Under the pieces are notes generated by a model. The model saw nothing but the letters and a program-made list of their open reading frames with translations. It was not told the origin of the DNA and did no database searches. 64,000 nt of DNA from Burkholderia pseudomultivorans. GTDB taxonomy: Bacteria > Pseudomonadota > Gammaproteobacteria > Burkholderiales > Burkholderiaceae. The stretch spans positions 1,984,001 to 2,048,000 of the forward strand of contig NZ_CP013377.1 in the NCBI RefSeq assembly GCF_001718415.1. The letters are read 5' to 3'. This document shows positions 10,676 through 19,366 of this stretch, piece by piece. The translations under genes and the position numbers were made by a program. How positions within the stretch are numbered: the stretch's first letter is position 1; each line of letters begins with the position of its first letter.

Positions 10676-10704
10676 TTGACGCTGCACTTTTGGCCGCCTA
10701 GATT
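10676..10704 (+). promoter_or_regulatory. Putative promoter of the Mo subunit gene
   Basis: TTGACG and TAGATT are separated by 17 nt, about 70 bp upstream of the GTG start at 10773. No copy of the GTACACACT element is nearby, so control may differ from the other nic promoters. Confidence 0.45.
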
Positions 10705-10772
10705 GGAGGCGCGCCGGCCGCCGCCCGACCAACCTTATCGCCCCGCGCATCCCGCGACAGGATCCCGCCCTC

Positions 10773-13064
10773 GTGAACCGCTCCGAACTGCTCGCGCGCA
10801 ACGGCTGCCTGACCGTGATCCGGCCGCCCGCGCCGCCCGTCAAGCCGGCGCCCGGCCAGCCGGGCAGCCTGTCGTCGTATGTGCCCGACCTGCCCGAGGT
10901 ATTCGTCGCGATCCTCGACGACGGCCGCATCCTCGCATTCAACGGGCACGTCGATCTCGGCACCGGCATCCGCACGTCGCTCGCACAGATCGTCGCCGAG
11001 GAACTCGACGTGCCGGCCGCGCGCGTGACGATGGTGCTCGGCGACACGGCCGCGACGCCGAACCAGGGCCCGACCATCGCGAGCGCGACGATCCAGATCT
11101 CGGCGACGCCGCTGCGCTGCGCGGCCGCGCAGGCGCGACACGCGCTGCTCGCGCTCGCGGCCGAACGGTTCGGCGTCGATGCCGCCCGGCTGAGCGTCGA
11201 CGACGGCGCGATCTCGACCGCCGGTTCCGCCGACGCGCGGCAAACGGCCCGCTTCGCCGAACTGGTCGCGGCGCGCCGCATCGCGCTGACGCTCGACCTG
11301 AACGCCCGCACCAAGGATCCCGCGCAGTACCGGATCGTCGGCCGCTCGTCGCCGCGCGTCGACCTGCCCGCGAAAGCGACCGGACAACTCACCTTCGTGC
11401 ACGACGTGCGCGTGCCGGACATGCTGCACGGTCGCGTCGTGCGGCCGCCGTATGCGGGGCACGACAGCGGCGCATTCGTCGGCGCGTCGCTGCTCGACGT
11501 CGATCGCGCGTCGGTCGCCGACGTGCCGGGCCTGGTCGCGGTCGTCGCGATCGGCGATTTCGTCGGCGTCGTCGCCGAACGCGAGGAGCAGGCGATCCGC
11601 GCCGCGCGCCAGCTGCGCGTCACGTGGCGGCCGCCCGCCGCGCTGCCGCCGCTCGACGATCCGGCCGCCGCGATCGCGGCCGCGCCCGCGCGGCGCCGGC
11701 TGCTGCTCGACGAAGGCGACGTGGAAGCCGCGCGTGCGCAGCCCGGCACGCTCACGCTGACGCGCCGCTATGCGTGGCCGTTCCAGATGCACGGCTCGAT
11801 CGGTCCGTCGTGCGCGGTCGCCGACTATCGCGCGCCGGGCGACGGCCGCATCACCGTGTGGTCCGGTACGCAGAATCCGGTGTCGCTGCGCTACGACCTC
11901 GCGACGCTCGTCGCGCGCGACGAAGCCGACTTCGATATCGTGCGGATGGAAGCGGCCGGCTGCTATGGCCGCAACGGCGCGGACGACGTGTGCGGCGACG
12001 CACTGCTGCTGTCGCGCGCGGTCGGCCGCCCGGTGCGCGTGCAGTTGTCGCGCGCGGACGAGCATCTGTGGGAACCGAAGGGCGCGGGCCAGCTGATGCA
12101 GGTGACCGGCACCGTCACGCGCGACGGCCGCCTGCTCGGCTACGACTTTTCGACGCGCTATCCGTCGAACGACGCGCCGCTGCTGGCCGCACTGCTGACC
12201 GGCGCGCTCGCGCCCGAGCCACGCGTGTTCGAGATGGGCGACCGCACGGCCGTGTCGCCGTACGTGTGCGCGCACCGGCGCTTCGTCTGCGAGGATCTCG
12301 CGCCGCTCGTGCGCGCGTCGTGGCTGCGCGGCGTATCGGCGCTGCCGAACTCGTTCGCGCACGATGCGTTCGTCGACGAATGCGCGGCGCTGACCGGCGT
12401 CGATCCGCTCGCGTTTCGCATCCGTCATCTGCAGGACACGCGCGCAGTCGATCTGCTGTACGCGGTCGCCGCGCGCGCAGGCTGGACGCCGCGCGTGCGG
12501 CGCGAGCCCGATCCGGCGCGCGTCGTGCGCGGGCGCGGCATCGCGTATGCGCGCTATGTGCACAGCCGCTTTCCCGGCTTCGGCGCCGCGTGGTCGGCAT
12601 GGATCGTCGATGTGAGCGTCGATCGCGTGTCGGGCGAGCTGCGCGTGGAGCGCGTCACGGTCGGCCAGGACACCGGCACGATGATCAACCCCGACGGCGT
12701 GCGCCACCAGATTCACGGCAACGTGATCCAGGTGCTGAGCCGCACGCTGAAGGAGCGCGTGCGGTTCGCCGACGGCAAGGTCGCGTCGCGCGAATGGGCG
12801 AGCTATCCGATCCTGACCTTCGATGAAGTGCCGGAGGTCGACGTCGTGCTGGTGCCGAGACAGGGCGAGCCGCCGCTCGGCGCCGGCGAGTCGGCGTCGG
12901 TGCCGGGCCCCGCCGCGCTCGCGAATGCGCTGTTCGACGCGACGGGCGTGCGCTTCTACGCGCCGCCGTTCACGCCCGAGACGATCCGCGCCGGACTGCG
13001 CGACGCGGGCCGGCTGATGACGCCCGCCGACGCCGACCTGCGCGCCGCCGTCGGCGCGGGGTAA
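10773..13064 (+). CDS. nicB: Nicotinate dehydrogenase molybdopterin subunit (NicB N-terminal half)
   Basis: A 763-residue molybdenum-cofactor protein of the xanthine dehydrogenase/isoquinoline-1-oxidoreductase class, covering only the Mo part of P. putida NicB. The N terminus holds the FNGHVDLGTGIRTSLAQIVA and GDTAATPNQGPTIASATIQ segments typical of the cofactor domain. The catalytic Glu is in GAGESASVPGPAAL (Glu ~706), followed by ANALFDATGVRFYAPPFTPE. No haem or membrane motif is present, so electrons must go through NicA and the cytochrome protein at 2502-5075. The GTG start has a weak GACAGGAT about 12 nt upstream. It follows nicF by 151 bp and converges with nicR. Confidence 0.88.
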   Translation: MNRSELLARNGCLTVIRPPAPPVKPAPGQPGSLSSYVPDLPEVFVAILDDGRILAFNGHVDLGTGIRTSLAQIVAEELDVPAARVTMVLGDTAATPNQGPTIASATIQISATPLRCAAAQARHALLALAAERFGVDAARLSVDDGAISTAGSADARQTARFAELVAARRIALTLDLNARTKDPAQYRIVGRSSPRVDLPAKATGQLTFVHDVRVPDMLHGRVVRPPYAGHDSGAFVGASLLDVDRASVADVPGLVAVVAIGDFVGVVAEREEQAIRAARQLRVTWRPPAALPPLDDPAAAIAAAPARRRLLLDEGDVEAARAQPGTLTLTRRYAWPFQMHGSIGPSCAVADYRAPGDGRITVWSGTQNPVSLRYDLATLVARDEADFDIVRMEAAGCYGRNGADDVCGDALLLSRAVGRPVRVQLSRADEHLWEPKGAGQLMQVTGTVTRDGRLLGYDFSTRYPSNDAPLLAALLTGALAPEPRVFEMGDRTAVSPYVCAHRRFVCEDLAPLVRASWLRGVSALPNSFAHDAFVDECAALTGVDPLAFRIRHLQDTRAVDLLYAVAARAGWTPRVRREPDPARVVRGRGIAYARYVHSRFPGFGAAWSAWIVDVSVDRVSGELRVERVTVGQDTGTMINPDGVRHQIHGNVIQVLSRTLKERVRFADGKVASREWASYPILTFDEVPEVDVVLVPRQGEPPLGAGESASVPGPAALANALFDATGVRFYAPPFTPETIRAGLRDAGRLMTPADADLRAAVGAG

Positions 13065-13086
13065 ACACCCGCACGCCGCGCACGCG

Positions 13087-13533
13087 TCACGCGCCGCCGT
13101 CCTCCTCCATCATCTTGCGCAGCAGGAACTGCAGCGCGACGCGCTCGCCGGGATTGAGCGTGCCGTAGGTGCGCTCCGTCACCTGCCGTGCGAACGGCAC
13201 CGTGCGCTCGATCAGCGCGAGACCGGCCGCCGTCGCGCGCACGAGCAGCTTGCGGCCATCGTTCGGATCGGGCAGCACCTCGATCAGCGCACGCGCCTTC
13301 AGCCGCTCGACGACGCCACGAATCGTCGCCTGGTCGATCGCGGTCGCCTTGACGATATCGTTCAGCGAGCTCGCCTGCCGCTCCTTGACCGCGCACAGCG
13401 TCACGAACTGCGCGGCCGTGAGGTCCGAATCGGGAATCGCTTCCTGGAAGATCGACACGTGTCGCTGATAGGCGCGGCGCAACAAATGCCCGACCTGGTC
13501 GTGAAAGTCGTAGGAATCCTTCGAAGACGCCAT
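13087..13533 (-). CDS. nicR: MarR-family repressor of the nic genes
   Basis: A 148-residue winged-helix regulator: SYDFHDQVGHLLRRAYQRH at the N terminus, recognition region LNDIVKATAIDQATIRGVVERL and wing DPNDGRKLLVRATAAG. In P. putida NicR represses the nic genes until 6-hydroxynicotinate binds. The frame is open far upstream, but the ATG at 13533 gives the family length. It is convergent with the Mo subunit gene and divergent from nicT. Two GTGTACAC palindromes lie in the 494-bp region upstream, which fits autoregulation. Assignment as NicR is by family plus location. Confidence 0.88.
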   Translation of the reverse strand: MASSKDSYDFHDQVGHLLRRAYQRHVSIFQEAIPDSDLTAAQFVTLCAVKERQASSLNDIVKATAIDQATIRGVVERLKARALIEVLPDPNDGRKLLVRATAAGLALIERTVPFARQVTERTYGTLNPGERVALQFLLRKMMEEDGGA

Positions 13534-13575
13534 GAAAATGAAAGCCCGCGCGGCCTGAAAACGGAAAGACAAGCA

Positions 13576-13583
13576 GTGTACAC
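13576..13583. promoter_or_regulatory. GTGTACAC palindrome upstream of nicR
   Basis: An 8-bp perfect palindrome 43 bp before the nicR start that contains the core (TGTACAC) of the nic operator element. It could be the autoregulatory site. Confidence 0.4.
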
Positions 13584-13734
13584 CCTCGAATCGGCGAGAT
13601 TGCGTGCGCGCCGCCGCTTCATTGCGGTGCATCAAGACGGATCGCCATCGCTCCGGCCGCTCCTCGTCGTGGTCCAACGAGCGACGCCGCATACGCACGC
13701 CGTCCGCCCGCGCTTCCGCGGCGCGCCGCAGTTC

Positions 13735-13759
13735 CGTGTACACGCTTCACTTTGAAGTG
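13735..13759. promoter_or_regulatory. CGTGTACACG palindrome plus CACTT-TG-AAGTG repeat
   Basis: A 10-bp palindrome (13735-13744) is followed closely by a 5+5 inverted repeat (13748-13759) in the middle of the nicR-nicT region. The first shares its core with the nic operators. Function is inferred only from resemblance. Confidence 0.35.
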
Positions 13760-13898
13760 CACACGCACGAATTTCGTGCATTCCGTCGCGCGCTGCGCTC
13801 GCGCTCCATCGCTTGCCGATTCGTACAAAAACCCCCGGCAAAAACAGGGATTATCGGTACACGTTCGCGCCAGACGACGCGCTGCGGGCCGTGCGCGA

Positions 13899-13927
13899 TT
13901 GAACACGTATTTTCTAGTGTGTACGCT
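13899..13927 (+). promoter_or_regulatory. nicT promoter with overlapping NicR-type operator
   Basis: TTGAAC (13899-13904) and TACGCT (13922-13927) are 17 nt apart, the same -10 as nicC. The minus strand of 13913-13927 reads AGCGTACACACTAGA, nearly identical to the sites at 7030 and 7176. It is ~100 bp upstream of nicT. Confidence 0.55.
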
Positions 13928-14027
13928 ATTTAATTGGCGTGCTATACAGACTCAAGCGCGCGCCTCGAACCATGCTCGCGTCGATCAGCGACCCACTTAC
14001 CCGTCACATTCGAACAGGGGCAATCCC

Positions 14028-15335
14028 ATGTCTACCGCACACCCGAGCGCCGCCGTTTCCCCCGACGACGCGCTGCACGGCACGCTCTACCGCAAGGTCA
14101 CGCTGCGCCTGATCACGCTGTTCTGCCTGTGTTACTTCGCGGCCTACCTCGACCGCATCAACATCGGGCTCGCGAAGCTCCAGATGCTCGACGCGCTGAA
14201 GTTCAGCGATGCCGTGTACGGGCTCGGCGCCGGCCTGTTCTTCGGCGGCTACATTCTGTTCGAAGTCCCGAGCAACCTGATCCTGCAGCGCGTCGGCGCA
14301 AAGCTGTGGATCGCGCGCATCATGATCACGTGGGGCCTGCTGTCGGGCGCGACGATGTTCGTGCATACGCCGATGCAGTTCTACGTCGTGCGCTTCCTGC
14401 TCGGCGCCGCCGAAGCCGGCTTCCTGCCGGGCGTGCTGCTGTACCTGACGCAGTGGTATCCCGATGCGCGCCGCGCGCGGATCGTCGCGCTGTTCATGGT
14501 CGGGCTGCCGCTGTCGAGCATGATCGGCAGCCCGATCTCCGGCTGGATCATGCGCGCGTTCGACGGCGTGCACGGGCTCGGCGGCTGGCAGTGGCTGTTC
14601 CTGCTCGAGGCGCTGCCTTCCGTGCTGCTCGGCTTCGCGGTGCTGCGCTGGCTGCCCAACAGCATCGAATCCGCGCAATGGCTGAACGCCGACGAGAAGC
14701 GCATCCTGCGCGCGAATCTCGACCGCGACCCGGCCGGCAACAAGAGCCACGCGCTCGGCCGCGCGTTCTCCGATCCGAAGGTGTGGGCCCTCGGCCTGAT
14801 CGACCTGTGCGTGCTGCTCGGGCTGTACGCGGTGAGCTTCTGGCTGCCGACGATCCTGCGCGACACCGGCGTGAAGGACGCGTATCACATCGGCTGGCTG
14901 ATGGTGATCCCGAACGCGGCCGCCGTGCTCGCGACGCTGTATTGCGGCGCGAGTTCGGACCGCGCGCGCGAACGCCGCTGGCATATCGTCGTGCCGTTCG
15001 TCGTGTCCGCCGTCGCGCTCGCGATCGCCGCGACGTCGTCGCACGGCACGGTCGGCACGGTGCTGCTGTTCTCGCTGATCAACGCGGGCGCGGCGGCCGC
15101 GATGCCCGTCGTGTGGGCGCTGCCGTCCACGTTCCTGAAGGGTTCGGCCGCCGCAGGCGGGATCGCGTTCGCCTGCTCGATCGCGAACCTCGGCGGCTTC
15201 GGCAGCACCTATTTCATCGGCTGGCTGCGCGACACGTTCCATTCGCAGAGCGCAGGGCTGTACGGCTTCGCCGCGTGCATGCTGGTCGGCTGCGCACTCG
15301 CGCTCGCATATCCGGCGAAGCTCGTGAACCGCTGA
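14028..15335 (+). CDS. nicT: MFS transporter, probable nicotinate/6-hydroxynicotinate importer
   Basis: A 435-residue, 12-segment transporter of the anion:cation symporter (ACS) branch of the major facilitator superfamily. The first membrane helix carries YLDRINIGLAKLQM and the motif-rich FFGGYILFEVPSNLILQRVGAKLWIARIM, both typical of the ACS/phthalate permease group. The frame is open 276 nt upstream, but the ATG at 14028 follows AGGGG and gives the usual ACS length. It is divergent from nicR and shares the operator element with nicC and nicE, supporting uptake of the pathway substrate. Substrate identity is inferred from position. Confidence 0.85.
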   Translation: MSTAHPSAAVSPDDALHGTLYRKVTLRLITLFCLCYFAAYLDRINIGLAKLQMLDALKFSDAVYGLGAGLFFGGYILFEVPSNLILQRVGAKLWIARIMITWGLLSGATMFVHTPMQFYVVRFLLGAAEAGFLPGVLLYLTQWYPDARRARIVALFMVGLPLSSMIGSPISGWIMRAFDGVHGLGGWQWLFLLEALPSVLLGFAVLRWLPNSIESAQWLNADEKRILRANLDRDPAGNKSHALGRAFSDPKVWALGLIDLCVLLGLYAVSFWLPTILRDTGVKDAYHIGWLMVIPNAAAVLATLYCGASSDRARERRWHIVVPFVVSAVALAIAATSSHGTVGTVLLFSLINAGAAAAMPVVWALPSTFLKGSAAAGGIAFACSIANLGGFGSTYFIGWLRDTFHSQSAGLYGFAACMLVGCALALAYPAKLVNR

Positions 15336-15732
15336 AACATCGCCGCGCGCGGCATGCCCGTCGCATCGTGCGCGACGCGATCGTGTCGCGCTCGACATCA
15401 CGACGGCCTCGATCGCACGCATCGCAACCCGATTGCCGTTTGAAACGGCGCGACGATGCAGCGCCACACCGCGTGTCGCGGCGCTGCCTTTTTACAACCG
15501 GCTGAACACGCACGCGCCCTCTTCCTGTCGCCCCTTCGTCCTGCCCTGCCGCGCCGCGCTTTCACACGCGGTTTCACGCCGCGCGCGCCGCGCAGGCACG
15601 TCACTTGCGTCATCGCTGCGCCCGCCGACACGGCGGACGACTACCTTCCCTCAACCGGCGCTGCGCCCCGCGCGAATCCCCGTGCGGCGATCCCGCATCG
15701 CAAGCAGGTTCCCTGAACGAGAGGAAAAAAAC
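15336..15732. other. 397-bp intergenic region, no feature recognised
   Basis: GC-rich stretch between nicT and the DUF4397 gene. I see no ORF with a ribosome site, no convincing promoter and no hairpin with U-tract. A good ribosome-binding sequence (GAGAGGAAA) is present only at its right end, serving 15733. Confidence 0.5.
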
Positions 15733-16497
15733 ATGAGATCAATCCGAACTGTAGTGGCCCTGTGCTCGGTCATCTCCGTGCTCGCGGCATGCGGCGGCGA
15801 CGGCAACGACGTCGGGACCGAGCTGGGCATCTCGAAGCCGCAGGCGCGCTTCATCAACGCGGTGCCGGCCGGCCCCAACCTCGACTACTACCTGAATGCG
15901 AAGATCGATGCGTCGGGCATCGCGTACAAGGGCGTCACGCGTTATCACGACGTCGACTCGGGTACGCAGAACGCCAGCTACGACGTGTCGGGCACGACGA
16001 CGACCGTCGCGTCGCAGTCGTTCAGCGCCGCGAACGGCCACCATTACACGACGATCGCGCTGCCCAGCACCTCGTCGCCGATCTCGGTCGTCGACGATCC
16101 GTATGCGAAGGGGCTGCTGTCCGACAAGGCGCGCGTGCGCAGCTTCAATGCGTCGCCGAACGCGCAGAACGTCGACGTGTACGTCGTGCCGCCCGGCACC
16201 GACATCACGACGCAAAGCCCGACGCTGTCCGGCGCCGCGTATCAGAACGCATCGCCGGCCTCGGGCCAGGACTCCGTCTACCTGAACGGCGGCAACTACC
16301 AGGTGATCGTCACGACGGCCGGCAGCAAGACGCCGATCCTGAAGACCGCGCCGGTCGCGCTGAACAACAACGCCGACTGGCTGCTCGTGACGATCCCGTC
16401 GGGCGGCATCGGCGACGTGACGCCGAACGACATTCACGTGCTCGTCGCGCAGGGCAACGACGCCGATACGTCCGCGCAGGAACTCGGACCGCAGTAA
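15733..16497 (+). CDS. DUF4397-type lipoprotein
   Basis: A 254-residue exported lipoprotein: signal peptide MRSIRTVVALCSVISVLAACGG with lipobox SVLAAC, lipid on Cys ~20. The mature part consists of two tandem beta-rich repeats that begin ARFINAVPAGPNLDYYL and ARVRSFNASPNAQNVDVYV, the pattern of DUF4397 proteins (surface beta-sandwich repeats of unknown function). A strong GAGAGGA precedes the ATG. It stands alone, and a 9-bp GC stem (16523-16543) follows between it and the convergent gene. No catalytic motif is visible. Confidence 0.82.
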   Translation: MRSIRTVVALCSVISVLAACGGDGNDVGTELGISKPQARFINAVPAGPNLDYYLNAKIDASGIAYKGVTRYHDVDSGTQNASYDVSGTTTTVASQSFSAANGHHYTTIALPSTSSPISVVDDPYAKGLLSDKARVRSFNASPNAQNVDVYVVPPGTDITTQSPTLSGAAYQNASPASGQDSVYLNGGNYQVIVTTAGSKTPILKTAPVALNNNADWLLVTIPSGGIGDVTPNDIHVLVAQGNDADTSAQELGPQ

Positions 16498-16522
16498 GGC
16501 ACGGCGATTCGTCGGCCGCGAC

Positions 16523-16543
16523 GCCCCGGCCCTTGGCCGGGGC
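16523..16543. terminator. GC-rich hairpin between convergent genes
   Basis: GCCCCGGCC and GGCCGGGGC form a perfect 9-bp stem with a 3-nt loop, 25 bp after the DUF4397 stop and 19 bp after the end of the convergent gene. It has no U-tract but is well placed to end both transcripts. Confidence 0.5.
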
Positions 16544-16562
16544 CGTCTCGGGCCGCCCGCAT

Positions 16563-17117
16563 TCAGTCGATGCGCTCCAGGCGGATCACGTGCTCCGCGC
16601 GCGTGCCGTCGCCATGTTCGATGTCCACGTCGCCGACGTAGCGCACGCGCCAGCCCGGCCGCGTCGCGATCTGCGGCAAATTGCCGGACGGCCGGCTCTC
16701 GATGCCGCCGAGCCCTTCGTCCGGCGTATCGACGCTGTCGTCGAGCGACGCATTCGAATAGATCACGTTGTCGTGCCACTCGGACGCGCCGGTTCGCGCC
16801 TCCATGCCCTTGCCGTCGACGTCGACCGTGTTGTCGGTCATCGCCATGTTCGCGTTGTCGAGCGTCACGATCCGGCCGGCTGCGCGGCGGACCGGGTCGC
16901 CGCTGTCGACCGCATGCGCGCTCGTGTCGATCGGCGGCAAGCCGGTCGGCGTCTTCGCGGCAATGGCCTCGGGCGACAGCGGCCGGTGCTGCGCGACCTC
17001 ATGGGCCTGCGTCGCCGCGTCCGGCATGTCGTGGCCCGCCGCCGGCGTCTTCACGGGGCTCTTCGCCACCGCTTCCTGCTGCTGTTTCGGGGTTGGATTC
17101 GATTCCGCGTTCTGCAT
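16563..17117 (-). CDS. Hypothetical protein (possibly the Burkholderiales DUF3005 family)
   Basis: A 184-residue soluble, acidic protein of unknown function. The first ~70 residues are low complexity (PKQQQEAVAKSPVKTPAAGH) and probably disordered. The C-terminal ~110 residues look folded (VTLDNANMAMTDNTVDVDG, WHDNVIYSNASLDDSVD, GNLPQIATRPGWRVRYVGDV). AAGGAGGTG directly before the ATG at 17117 fixes the start. No signal peptide or membrane helix is seen. It lies 189 bp downstream of the small lipoprotein gene on the same strand. The DUF3005 suggestion is from memory of similar Burkholderia proteins and is weak. Confidence 0.65.
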   Translation of the reverse strand: MQNAESNPTPKQQQEAVAKSPVKTPAAGHDMPDAATQAHEVAQHRPLSPEAIAAKTPTGLPPIDTSAHAVDSGDPVRRAAGRIVTLDNANMAMTDNTVDVDGKGMEARTGASEWHDNVIYSNASLDDSVDTPDEGLGGIESRPSGNLPQIATRPGWRVRYVGDVDIEHGDGTRAEHVIRLERID

Positions 17118-17306
17118 CGCACCTCCTTGTCCGGTCGGCGTGCGCACGCGCCGCCGCCGCGCCGGGATTCGCTACAACGGTCCTTGCAAATCTTTCAAAC
17201 ACGCAGCCGCACGCACGGGGCCGCAGGGCACCCGTGTCCGGCCGGCACGATCGCGCGGCATGCCGCACCGCGCCTGCGGCCGGCACACCGTTCGCGAATG
17301 CGCTCG

Positions 17307-17558
17307 TCAGCCGCCGCTTGCGCCACTCGGCGACGAAGCCGCGCCCGGTGTGCTCGCCCCCATGTCGGCGCCGCTGCCTGCCGTGCCGCTGCCTGGCGCG
17401 GTGGACGGCGCGGGCGACATGCCGCCCGTGGCGCTCTGGCCGGAACTCGTGTCGCCGGTGTCGGATTTCTTCTGACAGCCCGCACCCGCCGCCAGGCCTG
17501 CAATCAGGATGCCGGCGAACACGGCACGCGATACGTGACGAAGTGAATATCGCTGCAT
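17307..17558 (-). CDS. Small Ser/Gly-rich lipoprotein
   Basis: An 83-residue protein with a lipoprotein signal (SRAVFAGILIAGLAAGAGC; lipobox AGAGC, Cys ~28) followed by a low-complexity Ser/Gly/Ala/Pro tail. GCAGGAGGTGTC before the ATG is a near-ideal ribosome site, which supports this short gene. Function is unknown; the tail looks like a flexible spacer. The 238 bp upstream, shared with the divergent NCS1 gene, are AT-richer than the surroundings and probably hold both promoters. Confidence 0.65.
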   Translation of the reverse strand: MQRYSLRHVSRAVFAGILIAGLAAGAGCQKKSDTGDTSSGQSATGGMSPAPSTAPGSGTAGSGADMGASTPGAASSPSGASGG

Positions 17559-17796
17559 GACACCTCCTGCCGATGTCGTGTGGATGGAACCCGATCACAA
17601 GCAATCCGCGTACCGCCGCCGTCGATCCACCCCATTCATTTTTCGAATGACGGCCACGCGAATATTTAATTTCCCATCGTTTCGACGGCCGCCCATACTC
17701 GCGAACGAATCCGACACATAACATCCACGACGGCCGGGCCAGCGCTGCGTGCATACGCGGCCGGTTCGCGCCCCGAACATGGAAGGAGACACCGGC

Positions 17797-19329
17797 GTGC
17801 AACTGGAAGCCACCCACCGCGCGGGCATCATGCTCGGCGCGGACGACGCATCGCATCGCACCGACGCAGCCGCGCGCGACCCTGCGCTGAGCCTGCGGCT
17901 GCACAACCCCGATCTCGCGCCGACCCAGGCCGAGGGCCGGACCTGGGGCCGCTACAGCATCTTTGCGCTGTGGACCAACGACGTGCACAACATCGCGAAC
18001 TATTCGTTCGCGATCGGGCTGTTCGCGCTCGGCCTGTCGGGCTGGCAGATGCTCGCGTCGCTCGCGATCGGCGCGGTGCTCGTCTACTGCTTCATGAACC
18101 TGACCGGCTACATGGGCCAGAAAACCGGCGTGCCGTTTCCGGTGATCAGCCGGATGAGCTTCGGCATCTATGGCGCACTGCTGCCCGCGATGATCCGCGC
18201 GGTGATCGCGATCGCATGGTTCGGCATCCAGACCTATCTCGCGTCGGTCGTGCTGCGCGTGCTGCTCACCGCGATCTGGCCGGGTCTCGCCGCGTTCGAC
18301 CGGAACGCGGTGCTCGGCCTGTCGTCGCTCGGCTGGATCACGTTCGTCGCGATCTGGTTCGTGCAGATCGGCATCCTTGCGTACGGGATGGAGATGGTCC
18401 GCAAGTACGAGGCGCTGGCCGGCCCGATCATCCTCGTCACGACGCTGTCGCTTGCGGCGTGGATGTTCAGCCGCACCGGCGGTCATCTCGCGCTGTCGAT
18501 CGGCGCGCCGCTGACGGGCCTGAAGGCATGGACGGAAGTGTTCGCGGGCGGCTCGCTGTGGCTGGCGATCTACGGCACGCTGGTGCTCAACTTCTGCGAT
18601 TTCGCGCGCTCGTCGCCGAGCGCGAAGACGGTGCGCGTCGGCAATTTCTGGGGCCTGCCCGTCAACATCCTCGTGTTCGCGACGATCAGCTTCGTGCTCG
18701 CGGGCGCGCAGTTCAAGCTCAACGGCCAGGTGATCCACAGCCCGACCGAAATCATCGCGACCGTGCCGAACAAGCTGTTCCTCGTGCTCGGCTGCCTCGC
18801 GTTCCTGATCGTGACGGTCGCCGTCAACATCATGGCGAACTTCGTCGCGCCCGCCTTCGTGCTGACGAGCCTCGCGCCGCACCGCCTGACGTTCCGCCGC
18901 GCGGGCCTGATCAGCGCGACGGTCGCGGTGCTGATCCTGCCGTGGAACCTGTACAACAGCCCGGTCGTGATCGTCTATTTCCTGTCGGGCCTCGGCGCGC
19001 TGCTCGGGCCGCTGTACGGAATCATCACGGTCGACTACTGGCTCGTGCGCAGGCAGCGCGTCAACGTTCCCGACCTCTATACCGAAGCGCCGAGCGGCAC
19101 CTATTTCTATACGCGCGGCGTGAACCGCAAGGCGCTCGCGGCACTGGTGCCGTCCGCGCTGATCTCGATCACGCTCGCGGTCGTGCCCGCGTTCAGCGCG
19201 ATGACGCCGTTCTCCTGGCTGCTCGGCGCGGCCGTCGCGGGCGGCGTGTACTGGCTGAGCGCCGATCGCAAGCGCGAATACGAAGAGCGCTCCGGCGAGC
19301 ACATTGCGGTCGCCTGCGCACAGCACTGA
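17797..19329 (+). CDS. NCS1-family nucleobase/hydantoin:cation symporter
   Basis: A 510-residue membrane transporter with ~12 helices of the NCS1 family (allantoin, hydantoin, cytosine or uracil uptake). Signatures are SIFALWTNDVHNIANYSFAIGLF at helix 1, GVPFPVISRMSFGIYGALLPAMIRA and GIITVDYWLVRRQRVNVPDLY near the end. The GTG at 17797 is chosen because AAGGAGA lies 9 nt before it; ATGs at 17749 and 17779 have no such site. It is followed 37 bp later by an Asp/Glu-racemase-family gene and then a LysR gene. This suggests uptake and conversion of a hydantoin-like or purine-derived compound. Confidence 0.85.
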   Translation: MQLEATHRAGIMLGADDASHRTDAAARDPALSLRLHNPDLAPTQAEGRTWGRYSIFALWTNDVHNIANYSFAIGLFALGLSGWQMLASLAIGAVLVYCFMNLTGYMGQKTGVPFPVISRMSFGIYGALLPAMIRAVIAIAWFGIQTYLASVVLRVLLTAIWPGLAAFDRNAVLGLSSLGWITFVAIWFVQIGILAYGMEMVRKYEALAGPIILVTTLSLAAWMFSRTGGHLALSIGAPLTGLKAWTEVFAGGSLWLAIYGTLVLNFCDFARSSPSAKTVRVGNFWGLPVNILVFATISFVLAGAQFKLNGQVIHSPTEIIATVPNKLFLVLGCLAFLIVTVAVNIMANFVAPAFVLTSLAPHRLTFRRAGLISATVAVLILPWNLYNSPVVIVYFLSGLGALLGPLYGIITVDYWLVRRQRVNVPDLYTEAPSGTYFYTRGVNRKALAALVPSALISITLAVVPAFSAMTPFSWLLGAAVAGGVYWLSADRKREYEERSGEHIAVACAQH

Positions 19330-19366
19330 ACCTCGAACATATGCAACGGGAAACACGGAGTCGCCG

